Below are positions 1 through 7,150 of a DNA stretch of 18,463 bases, one piece after another; positions within the stretch are counted from its first letter, which is position 1, and each line of letters begins with the position of its first letter. The notes below the pieces were generated by a model. The model worked only from the letters and a program-made list of their open reading frames with translations. It did not search any database and was not told the DNA's origin. A program made the position numbers and the translations under genes. The DNA is from Nitrospinota bacterium (GTDB lineage: Bacteria > Nitrospinota > Nitrospinia > Nitrospinales > VA-1). The DNA lies in contig PCCT01000050.1 of NCBI GenBank assembly GCA_002731985.1, positions 4,883 through 23,345 of the forward strand, in the 5' to 3' direction.

Positions 1-677
1 AGGAGTCTGCTGAAGCGATTGATTCACTCAAGACACTGTTCGAAAAAATTGAACCTTCATTTCCACTGGTTTTGTCTCGCGAAAAGTTTCTTGAGTTGTA
101 TTATGATTTTCCCGGGCAATGGTCTGCGGGTATAATTTCCCCCTTTGAACTCATTTCGATTGATTCGCAAAATAACTGGACACGTGTTCTTTTAAAACGT
201 TCCGGTCGGTGGATCACCGTCGGTTTCATTGACTCCCAAAATATTCCAGTTCATGAAATATTTATGTCAACGGATGCCCTGGTGGAAGTGCAGGCCACTC
301 GCGCTGTTAAACGAGGCCGGTTGGAGGAGGCAGGATTTGAAAATGACCGCGTTTACCCTGCGACAGTATTTCTTCCTGTTTTGCAGACGCTTGATCCGAA
401 AACGCAACAGGCTGTGTTTCCCGATCCTCGATGGTTTCTCGCGAAAGATTACAGTATCACACGATTGGGAATCCGCGAACCTGTAGTCCCACTTGGATCA
501 ATTCCCAGTCTCGAATTCGGCATTGAGTATGATACCGATTACTATACGGGAGTACTGTTAATTCCTGTTCCTCTGGAGATAGCCAATAATATGTTATCTC
601 AAATTGAAAGAACAGGGTTAGATATTTCTGGCGAAGAATTCCACGCCTTGACCGCTCCTTCCGGAGACATTCCTTGA
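1..677 (+). CDS. Hypothetical protein, 3' part only (5' end outside window)
   Basis: I do not recognise this protein. The frame that ends with TGA at 675-677 is open all the way to the left edge (first full codon at 3), so the gene starts outside the window. The TTG at 72 is the first start-like codon inside the window and is probably internal, because the preceding residues (ESAEAIDSLKTLFEKI) read like normal coding sequence. The visible ~225 residues have no signal peptide, membrane helix or catalytic motif. They alternate hydrophobic and polar residues as a mostly beta-stranded soluble domain would, for example around GRWITVGFIDSQNIPVHEIF. The stop overlaps the start of the downstream PBP1A gene (TTGA), so the two are very likely one transcript and translationally coupled. 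That suggests, but does not prove, a role linked to cell-wall growth or division. Confidence 0.75.
   Translation, partial: ESAEAIDSLKTLFEKIEPSFPLVLSREKFLELYYDFPGQWSAGIISPFELISIDSQNNWTRVLLKRSGRWITVGFIDSQNIPVHEIFMSTDALVEVQATRAVKRGRLEEAGFENDRVYPATVFLPVLQTLDPKTQQAVFPDPRWFLAKDYSITRLGIREPVVPLGSIPSLEFGIEYDTDYYTGVLLIPVPLEIANNMLSQIERTGLDISGEEFHALTAPSGDIP
662..665 (+). promoter_or_regulatory. Ribosome binding site supporting a TTG start
   Basis: GGAG lies 8 bases before TTG at 674, inside the last codons of the upstream gene. It is the best reason to accept the rare TTG start of the PBP1A gene, since the next in-frame ATG would remove the membrane anchor. Confidence 0.55.
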
Positions 678-2725
678 TCCGACGATTGTTTGAACGTTTA
701 ATTTTTGGGTTTTATGTTCTGGCTCTTCTTGCGACATTTGCCGGAGTGGGGGCTTATTTTGTCCTCAGTCGTGACTTGCCCCAGCTTCCTGATGATCTCG
801 AAAAAATCAACCTAAGCCTTCCCACTGAAATTTATTCTGCGGATGGAGAGAGAATCAAGGTTCTGGGTCAGCGTTATCCTGTCTCATTGGATGATATTTC
901 ACCCAATTTTATTAAAGCGATAGTAGCGGCAGAGGACGCAGGTTTTTATAAGCATAAAGGGCTCGATCATCTCAGTTTAATGAGAGCCCTTTATATGAAT
1001 GTTCGTGAGCGAAAAATTTTGCAGGGTGGAAGTACCATAACCCAGCAACTTTCAAAGAATCTTTTTTTTTCATTTAAAAGAAACTGGATACGCAAGATCA
1101 AGGAACTTTTAGTTTCCCTCCAGTTGGAAGTGACCTTTTCAAAAGACCAGATCTTGGAAGCTTACTGCAATCAGATATATTTTGGCAGTGGGGCCTATGG
1201 TGTGGAAGAAGCCGCGCAGGTTTATTTTAGAAAGAGGGCGAGGGAGTTGACTGTGTTACAGGGAGCGCTTCTGGCAGGACTACCAAACTCGCCCAACAAT
1301 GCTAATCCATTTACAGACTACCCACGTTCCATGCGTCGAACCGAATATATTTTGACGCGGATGGTTAAAGAGAATCTGATTTCTCCTGACGAAAAAAATA
1401 AAGCGTTGGCTTCCCCGCTGGAGCTGACTCGGCCAAGAGAAGACAATAATCCCAATCGATATTTCGTCAACTATGTGATTGAAAAGCTGGAACGTGATTA
1501 TGGAAAGGAATTTGTTCATTTCGGCGGACTCAAAGTTTTCACCACTCTGGACGCACGCCTTCAAGGCTTCGCCCAGAAATCGGCCGTGTCCCATCTGGAA
1601 GCATTGGAAAGTGAAATGAAAGAGCTGGATACAAAAAATCCTTTGCAGGTGGGAATGGTATCGATAGAAAACCAGAGCGGTGCCGTTCGGGCAATGTTGG
1701 GTGGACGCAATTATTCCCATAGCCAGTTCAATCGCGCCGTGTCCAATAATCGACTTCCCGGTTCATCGTTTAAACCGTTTGTTTATCTGACAGCGATGGA
1801 ACAACACGGATATAACCCCGCTTCTATTATCAAGGATGAACCTATCACTATAGACATCCCGGGTACTGATCTATGGGAGCCAAAAAACTTTAAGGATGAA
1901 CATGTCGGAGATGTCATTCTAAAAAAAGCCATGATGCAGTCACTCAACGTAGTGTCAGTCAAGTTGATTCAGGAAGTGACGCCAGAAAAGGTGATTGAAA
2001 CAGCTAAGCAATTTGGTATTACCAGTCCGCTTGGAAACAATCTTTCGCTGGCGCTGGGCACATCGGGTGTTTCTTCTCTTGAGATGGCTTCGGCGTATAG
2101 CATGATCGCCAACCTGGGTGTATACAACGGGCCTTATTTTATTCAACGTATCGAAGACTTCAGAGGCAACACTCTGTATGAGAATTTTTATCATGGGATA
2201 CAACGTTACGCTCCGAAATCAATTTATCCGCTGTTAAATATGATGCAGGGAGTGGTGGACGGTGGAACGGGCAGAGTTGTCAGGCGAATGGGATTCAAGC
2301 ATCCTGCGGCTGGAAAAACAGGGACCACGAATAGTTCTAAAGATGCCTGGTTTAATGGATTTACCAAAGATTTTTCCACTTCGGTCTGGGTCGGTTTTGA
2401 TAATAACGATCCCATGGTCCATCGATCTGGACGTGGCTTGACCGGAGGGGGGGCCGCAGCACCTATATGGGTGTTCTACATGCAACAGGCTCTGCAAGGA
2501 AAAAATCCGATTAAGTTTCCAATACCCGAAGGAATTAAATTTGAAAAAGTAGACGTCCAGTCGGGAACACTTGTGGATGATCAGTCGGCGGAGTCAATGA
2601 ATGTTGCACTTAAAGAAGAGACTATCATTCCACCCCGAGCTATTGAACCCGCGGATACCCTGATGGATCAGGTTCCTGCGGAAGATTCCACAACCTCTGA
2701 ATTGAATAATGTACCAAACCCTTAA
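674..2725 (+). CDS. Bifunctional penicillin-binding protein 1A (class A PBP)
   Basis: This protein polymerises lipid II into glycan strands and cross-links the stem peptides on the outer face of the inner membrane. It has 683 residues. A short basic cytoplasmic tail and one membrane helix (about residues 8-31) come first, then a GT51 glycosyltransferase domain (about 55-230) with the EDAGFYKHKG motif (E87 catalytic by family analogy), QGGSTITQQLSKN (117-129) and QIYFGSGAYG. The transpeptidase domain (about 320-630) has the three expected motifs: SSFK with nucleophile S364 and K367, SLN at 423-425, and KTGT at 548-551. All catalytic signatures are intact. The start is TTG at 674, chosen because GGAG at 662-665 sits 8 bases upstream and it overlaps the previous stop. 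The C-terminal ~60 residues are acidic and low in complexity. The 3' end overlaps the SPOR gene by 17 bases. It could be named mrcA/ponA; I give no symbol because the subtype is not settled. Confidence 0.96.
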   Translation: MIRRLFERLIFGFYVLALLATFAGVGAYFVLSRDLPQLPDDLEKINLSLPTEIYSADGERIKVLGQRYPVSLDDISPNFIKAIVAAEDAGFYKHKGLDHLSLMRALYMNVRERKILQGGSTITQQLSKNLFFSFKRNWIRKIKELLVSLQLEVTFSKDQILEAYCNQIYFGSGAYGVEEAAQVYFRKRARELTVLQGALLAGLPNSPNNANPFTDYPRSMRRTEYILTRMVKENLISPDEKNKALASPLELTRPREDNNPNRYFVNYVIEKLERDYGKEFVHFGGLKVFTTLDARLQGFAQKSAVSHLEALESEMKELDTKNPLQVGMVSIENQSGAVRAMLGGRNYSHSQFNRAVSNNRLPGSSFKPFVYLTAMEQHGYNPASIIKDEPITIDIPGTDLWEPKNFKDEHVGDVILKKAMMQSLNVVSVKLIQEVTPEKVIETAKQFGITSPLGNNLSLALGTSGVSSLEMASAYSMIANLGVYNGPYFIQRIEDFRGNTLYENFYHGIQRYAPKSIYPLLNMMQGVVDGGTGRVVRRMGFKHPAAGKTGTTNSSKDAWFNGFTKDFSTSVWVGFDNNDPMVHRSGRGLTGGGAAAPIWVFYMQQALQGKNPIKFPIPEGIKFEKVDVQSGTLVDDQSAESMNVALKEETIIPPRAIEPADTLMDQVPAEDSTTSELNNVPNP

Positions 2726-4241
2726 ATATATTTTTATCCGAATGGGGCTTTCCTTTTTGCTCATGATCACGTTCGGATTTTTTACGCTCTACTTCATTCA
2801 TGAAGTGGCTTTGCCCAGTACTGCTTTTGATGATTCGTTTCTTCAATGGTTTCTTTTTGTCATCAGCGTGTTTGTGGGATTCTTTGCCTTTGGCTTGGTC
2901 GGGGAACAGCGTTTTCATAACGCCATGCATAACTTCAAGGATATTTCCAGCACTGCCGACCCGGTAGATGTTATTGATGGATTTCAGACGGTCCTTGATT
3001 TTACCTATTCCTCATATTTTTTACCCGGTCAGGGCAGGCGATTGCGCAATCATGTCATCATGCATTTTGCCGACTACCTCTTGTTTGCAGGGCGTGATGA
3101 CTCTCGGGCGCAGAAAATTTTTTTGAAAGCTTTTCTTTTACAGCCGGAGGATTCTCCTTACCGCGCTCCTTTGCTCTCGATTCTTGGCAGGGGGGGGGAT
3201 TTGACAACGGGGGAAATTGATTTACTGCTTGTCATTCTAAAGGCAGAAGAGTTTTGCGATGATGTTATTGTCAGCCACCTTGCTTCGCTATTTCTCCGTA
3301 AATGTTTGTTCACCAGGAAAACAGAACCTGTTTTCCTCTCTGCTCTGGAAAGTGGGAGTGAAGAGTCAGAAGGAATTGTTGGTTTTGTTCTCCCTCGACT
3401 TTTGGAGAATCAAAGATCAGATTCGTTTGCGTTGCGCTTTTATCTTGGTGCGTTGCCGTGGAAGTCGCCGGGGACATCACAGGCCCGGGAGATAACCGCT
3501 CGTGCTTATTGCGAAGGCAACTTGAAAGGAATAGACCCATCCCTTCATCAAAAATGTGAAGAAGCTTTTCAAGAGTTGGATCTGGAGCGCCGTACCGAAT
3601 TGATGAGGGAAGTGGAAGAATCCAGATTCGCAAGTAAAGTCGGGAAGATAAAACTGTTCAGCAGAGGCGACCTGCGCCAATTAGAAAAGCTAAAAGTTCG
3701 CATAGGACTTTCCAAATCTTTTGCTGAATATTTTGGAGGTTGGTTCGGTGCGCTGTTCAAATTTGTCAGGAGTTTAGCGCAATTGCTTGTTCTTGGATTT
3801 TTGGACGGCTTGGTCGCATTCAGTCGCTTGAACCTAAGAACGCGGGTCACCGTTGTTTCTGCATTGGTAGTTTTATTAATGGCGGGGTTAGGTTACCGGG
3901 ATTGGCAGGTTCAGCAGGAAAATGCCACTCGCATGGAACTGGAAGCAAAAAGGACGGGGGAAGGTAAGAACCTCGGCCGTGAAGGAGGGGTGAAAATCCA
4001 TACTCTTCAAGTGGCTGCATTCCCCTCTTCCAAGCAGGCTAGTCGTCTGGTCGATTCACTTACCAAAAAGGGAATACGAGGTGTTTACCAGGTGAAGTCG
4101 AAAAAGAAATCGGGGGGGAATTGGTATAAAATTCGAATAGGCCGTTTCGAATCAAAAGAAGACGCGCGAAGACTTGCCAGTCAGTTGATTGACCAAAAGT
4201 CTATTAAAAATTATTTTATAATTTCTTTGGCTGTTAACTGA
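2709..4241 (+). CDS. Membrane protein with large cytoplasmic domain and C-terminal SPOR domain
   Basis: This protein probably binds septal peptidoglycan. SPOR domains (family fact) recognise denuded glycan strands at division sites. The 510 residues show two hydrophobic helices (about 8-30 and 44-64), a ~310-residue soluble region rich in helix (for example RAQKIFLKAFLL and SHLASLFLRK, TPR- or HEAT-like in feel), an amphipathic stretch at ~345-375, a third helix (about 380-397), a charged linker, and a SPOR domain from about 428 to 508 (starts VKIHTLQVAAFPSS; includes WYKIRIGRFESKEDARR). With the N-terminus inside, three helices place the SPOR domain in the periplasm and the long middle region in the cytoplasm, which is self-consistent. 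ATG 2709 overlaps the PBP1A gene by 17 bases; ATG 2742 is a possible later start, and neither has a clear ribosome site. The function of the middle region is unknown. A run of nine G (3190-3198) lies in the coding sequence. Confidence 0.88.
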   Translation: MYQTLKYIFIRMGLSFLLMITFGFFTLYFIHEVALPSTAFDDSFLQWFLFVISVFVGFFAFGLVGEQRFHNAMHNFKDISSTADPVDVIDGFQTVLDFTYSSYFLPGQGRRLRNHVIMHFADYLLFAGRDDSRAQKIFLKAFLLQPEDSPYRAPLLSILGRGGDLTTGEIDLLLVILKAEEFCDDVIVSHLASLFLRKCLFTRKTEPVFLSALESGSEESEGIVGFVLPRLLENQRSDSFALRFYLGALPWKSPGTSQAREITARAYCEGNLKGIDPSLHQKCEEAFQELDLERRTELMREVEESRFASKVGKIKLFSRGDLRQLEKLKVRIGLSKSFAEYFGGWFGALFKFVRSLAQLLVLGFLDGLVAFSRLNLRTRVTVVSALVVLLMAGLGYRDWQVQQENATRMELEAKRTGEGKNLGREGGVKIHTLQVAAFPSSKQASRLVDSLTKKGIRGVYQVKSKKKSGGNWYKIRIGRFESKEDARRLASQLIDQKSIKNYFIISLAVN

Positions 4242-4266
4242 TCCATTTTTTGTTGGGTAAAAATAG

Positions 4267-4720
4267 TCAGGCTTCAGGGCCCATCAGACGAATAAAACTG
4301 TCTAGAAGTTTAGGGTCGAACTCACTCGCCATTTCCCTTTTCATTAGCGTGAGTGCGGCGATTACTTTCATCTTGGGATAAGCCGTGAAATCCGAATCCT
4401 TTTTAACTCAAACAATTATCCATCAACTCCACCACCTGAACCGAAACACGAAGAACCTCCGGGTTGGCGTTGACTTCAAAGAATTGTTGCGTGACGTCTT
4501 TAGATAGATCGTAGACCTTTGTCAGTTTTTCTTCACCGGGATCGGGTTACTGACAATGTTTTGGAGTGATTGCGTGGCTTGGGCAAAGTACTGCACCATA
4601 TCATCTTCATGAGTGTACAGTTCTTCCATCAATTCATCCGAAAATACTTATCCAAGTATTACAATGATTTTATGCCCTTCTGGTCCGGGAATGGGAACAG
4701 ATTGTCATCAGAGAGGTAAA
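4267..4720 (-). pseudogene. Decayed HD-GYP-like phosphodiesterase gene
   Basis: No intact frame exists here, but the - strand gives three protein-like pieces in gene order. Piece A (about 4644 down to 4545) reads ELMEELYTHEDDMVQYFAQA and, after a frameshift near 4541, continues as piece B, EKLTKVYDLSKDVTQQFFEV, until a stop at 4403-4405. Piece C resumes in another frame at about 4410 (DSDFTAYPKMKVIAALTLMK, then EFDPKLLDSFIRLMGPEA) and ends at TGA 4267-4269. A further in-frame stop and shift lie near 4640-4665 at the N-terminal side. The ending FDPxLLxxF and the helical piece B resemble the C-terminus and the linker just before the HD domain of HD-GYP cyclic-di-GMP phosphodiesterases. The catalytic HD core that should lie between pieces B and C is missing. 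Decay is certain in my reading; the family is probable. This accounts for most of the 487-base gap after the SPOR gene. Confidence 0.7.
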
Positions 4721-4728
4721 TTGATTGA

Positions 4729-5334
4729 TTAATTAGGGTTTGCGGTGATTGCTTTTACTATATCGAGATAAGCATTTTGCTCCTTCTCGACAGCGAAACC
4801 CGCCTTGCGAATATTACTTACGGTATTACGATCTAGGTGGGTACCTTCGAGAGCCACGGTGAAAAGAGACATCATTTTAAGTATCAAGCCGTATAGTGGG
4901 TTGCGACTCATTACATGCTCGAACATTAACAGCTTTCCATCTGGCTTGAGCACTCGTTTAATCTCTTCCAATCCGTGAACCGGGTCGGTCACTGTACAGA
5001 AGACACAGACCGTGACCACGGTGTCGAACGAATTGTCCGGGAATGCCAGTCGATGCGCGTCCATAATTTCGAGATTTATTTTTCCATTGTAAGCCTCTGC
5101 TCTTGGTCTGGCCTTTTCGAGCATTTTTAAGCTAAGGTCAATAGCTGTGATATTGAGCCCGGGTGGAAAGTTGACGATCTCCTGTCCGGTTCCCGCTCCC
5201 ACATACAAAACCTTTCCATTCATGTTTTCAAACAGTCGGGTTTGAGGGGCGCACCAGCGCTTCATATCGCCACCTCTGAGAAAATCGAATACATTCGCTA
5301 CCCGGTCATATCCTTTTGTGCTTGAAGTGGCCAT
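4729..5334 (-). CDS. Class I SAM-dependent methyltransferase (Methyltransf_11 type)
   Basis: This is a small cytoplasmic methyltransferase of 201 residues with a Rossmann-like core. Motif I is VLYVGAGTGQE (42-52, SAM-binding glycine loop). The acidic residue ending strand 2 is D66 in ITAIDLS. The next motif is MDAHRLAFPDNSFD (91-104), and the post-motif helix is EEIKRVLKPDGKLLMFEH. The closing part (GTHLDRNTVSNIRKAGF) resembles the C-terminus of the UbiE/PmtA and METTL7-type branches, which act on lipids, quinones or thiols. The substrate cannot be told from the sequence. ATG 5332-5334 is used; there is no strong ribosome site. It lies 13 bases after the stop of the membrane protein gene, so the two are almost certainly co-transcribed. 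This raises the possibility of a membrane-associated substrate, which is inference. Confidence 0.85.
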   Translation of the reverse strand: MATSSTKGYDRVANVFDFLRGGDMKRWCAPQTRLFENMNGKVLYVGAGTGQEIVNFPPGLNITAIDLSLKMLEKARPRAEAYNGKINLEIMDAHRLAFPDNSFDTVVTVCVFCTVTDPVHGLEEIKRVLKPDGKLLMFEHVMSRNPLYGLILKMMSLFTVALEGTHLDRNTVSNIRKAGFAVEKEQNAYLDIVKAITANPN

Positions 5335-5347
5335 TTTGGACTGGATT

Positions 5348-5728
5348 TCAAAGAGGGTTCGTTGGTGAATTTCTCATGGGACTGAGGTGTTTTTTGTTTG
5401 AGAAATAGATTATAATCGCCACGGTTATGCCTGTCAGTCCACCCAGAGTGGTGAGACAAAAAGTCGGCGTTGATCCCAAGGTTAAGGCCATACCAACCAT
5501 CATTCCCGTAATCATACCGATGATATGGAGGGGGATCATTACTTCAAAGGCCCCAAAAAACGGCATAAGGAGTAGCGTTAAAAAGAACGCAATCCCCATG
5601 CCAGACAAGCCGCCTGCAATCATGCAGGGAATCATGTTCCAATCGCCGGGTAAAATGAAATAAACCAATGTGGCGATAGCGGCCCCGGAACCCGCTCCGA
5701 TTAGCGGATCGATGATTTTAAAGTTCAT
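5348..5728 (-). CDS. Four-helix hypothetical membrane protein
   Basis: I do not recognise this family. The 126 residues contain four hydrophobic segments (about 9-27, 32-55, 60-84, 88-108) separated by short loops, then a basic tail (NKKHLSPMRN) that probably stays in the cytoplasm. Helices 2 and 3 are rich in methionine and small residues (MIAGGLSGMGIAFF; IIGMITGMMVGMALTLG). Close glycine packing of this kind is common in small transport or channel-like membrane proteins, and repeated methionines can bind soft metals, but neither role is shown. It starts at ATG 5726-5728 and is the first gene of a two-gene unit with the methyltransferase. Its promoter region is shared with the divergent pgi operon. 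Confidence 0.72.
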   Translation of the reverse strand: MNFKIIDPLIGAGSGAAIATLVYFILPGDWNMIPCMIAGGLSGMGIAFFLTLLLMPFFGAFEVMIPLHIIGMITGMMVGMALTLGSTPTFCLTTLGGLTGITVAIIIYFSNKKHLSPMRNSPTNPL

Positions 5729-5762
5729 GGCTTTTCACTGGGTGATTAGCAGTCTGAAAAAT

Positions 5763-5791
5763 AGAATGGACAATGAATAATGTTTTGTCAA
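5763..5791 (-). promoter_or_regulatory. Predicted promoter for the membrane protein-methyltransferase unit
   Basis: On the - strand a perfect TTGACA (plus-strand 5786-5791) is followed after 17 bases by CATTCT (plus-strand 5763-5768), a weak -10 box with three of six consensus bases. It overlaps the -35 box of the opposing pgi promoter. A weaker alternative -10, TATTTT, lies 22 bases from the -35, which is too far for a normal sigma-70 promoter. Confidence 0.35.
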
Positions 5792-5813
5792 AAGATTTTC
5801 TGCGGCTTATGCT
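5785..5813 (+). promoter_or_regulatory. Predicted sigma-70-type promoter for pgi-tal-glk
   Basis: TTGTCA (5785-5790, five of six consensus bases) and TATGCT (5808-5813, four of six) are separated by exactly 17 bases. Transcription would start near 5820, giving a leader of about 20 bases before the pgi ATG at 5839. No clear Shine-Dalgarno sequence is seen in that leader. Confidence 0.45.
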
Positions 5814-5838
5814 CATTTAACTATTTTGCGTTGCTTTT

Positions 5839-7149
5839 ATGACCGATATCAATTTCAACGACGACAATGCCAAGTCTTTTGTTTCCGATCAGGAGATAGA
5901 TTCCCTGCAGGCTGATATTGATCGTTTGCATATCGACTTGGAAAGTGGAACGGGGCAGGGGAGCGATTATTTGGGGTGGCTCCATTTGCCATCGCGAACT
6001 TCTACTACATTGCTGGATTCAATTGTTTCCACACAAATGGAAATCAAAGAGCAATGCGATGCGTTTGTTTGCATTGGCATCGGCGGTTCTTATCTAGGTG
6101 CTCGTGCCGCGATTTCGTTTTTGAATCCGGCTTTTGGAAATCAGGACGGACCTGAAATTTATTTTGCAGGACAGAACATAAGTTCCGATTACCACGCGGA
6201 TCTACTCAATAGACTGGCGGATAGAGAGATCTGCATCAATGTGATATCCAAGTCGGGGACGACGACTGAGCCGGCCATAGCTTTTCGACTGCTCAGAAAT
6301 TTCATGGATAAAAAGTATGGCAGGGAAGAGTCCCGTAAGCGGATCGTGGTGACTACCGACTCACAAAAAGGAGCATTAAAGAGTCTGGCCGATGAAGAGG
6401 GATATAAATCGTTTGTCATCCCTGATGATGTAGGGGGTCGTTTTTCGGTATTGACTCCTGTTGGGTTGTTGCCCCTTGCCATGGCCGGAATCGATGTGCG
6501 CGCTTTGATAGAAGGTGCTTTGCAGGCAGAAAACGAGTTGACCGAAACTTCTGACTTATCGAAAAACATAGCTTATCGTTATGCGGCAAATCGCCATCTG
6601 CTTTATCAAAAAGGGAAAGTGATAGAACTCATGGCAACATTTCATCCTTCTTTTGAATATATTCTGGAATGGTGGAAGCAACTTGCCGGTGAAAGCGAAG
6701 GCAAAAACGGACGGGGTATTTTTCCTGCTTCGGCACAATACACAACAGACTTGCATTCTCTGGGCCAATGGGTTCAGGATGGAAACCGCAACCTGTTTGA
6801 GACATTTTTGTTGATGGGAAAGTCGATCCACTCTGTTGAAATTCCAAGTGTTACAGATGATAAAGATGGCCTTGGCTATCTTGAGGGAAAATCGCTGGAT
6901 TTTGTTAACGAGAAAGCGTACAAAGGGTCGGCGGCGGCCCATCTCGAAGGCGGAGTTCCCAGCCTGGTCCTGACGCTCAAGGAACGCTCGGCACACAATC
7001 TGGGCCAGTTGATTTACTTCTTTGAGCGGGCGGTCGCAATGACGGGGTACCTGTCCGGGGTCAACCCATTTGATCAGCCAGGAGTTGAGTTTTATAAAAA
7101 GAATATGTTTACCTTGCTAAATAAACCTGGTTACGAGAAAGGCAAATAA
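5839..7149 (+). CDS. pgi: Glucose-6-phosphate isomerase
   Basis: The enzyme interconverts glucose 6-phosphate and fructose 6-phosphate in the cytoplasm, in glycolysis and gluconeogenesis. At 436 residues it matches the short Bacillus-type subfamily, not the ~550-residue enterobacterial type. Two SIS-fold halves are visible: CIGIGGSYLGARAA (78-91) and SKSGTTTEP (137-145) bind sugar phosphate; GGRFSVLTPVGLLPLA begins at 199. The catalytic residues expected from Geobacillus PGI are all present: E285 in GESEGKNGRG, H306 in DLHSLGQ and a lysine at 420/421 in GVEFYKKNMF. ATG 5839 is the natural start, giving the usual N-terminal length. It is the first gene of an operon with transaldolase (1-base gap) and glucokinase. 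In some bacteria Tal and Pgi are fused into one protein; here they are adjacent and separate. Confidence 0.97.
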   Translation: MTDINFNDDNAKSFVSDQEIDSLQADIDRLHIDLESGTGQGSDYLGWLHLPSRTSTTLLDSIVSTQMEIKEQCDAFVCIGIGGSYLGARAAISFLNPAFGNQDGPEIYFAGQNISSDYHADLLNRLADREICINVISKSGTTTEPAIAFRLLRNFMDKKYGREESRKRIVVTTDSQKGALKSLADEEGYKSFVIPDDVGGRFSVLTPVGLLPLAMAGIDVRALIEGALQAENELTETSDLSKNIAYRYAANRHLLYQKGKVIELMATFHPSFEYILEWWKQLAGESEGKNGRGIFPASAQYTTDLHSLGQWVQDGNRNLFETFLLMGKSIHSVEIPSVTDDKDGLGYLEGKSLDFVNEKAYKGSAAAHLEGGVPSLVLTLKERSAHNLGQLIYFFERAVAMTGYLSGVNPFDQPGVEFYKKNMFTLLNKPGYEKGK

Positions 7150-7150
7150 T

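Noticed and set aside
72..677. TTG 72 as the true start of the first gene
   Set aside because: The frame continues to the left edge with normal-looking codons and no ribosome site precedes TTG 72.
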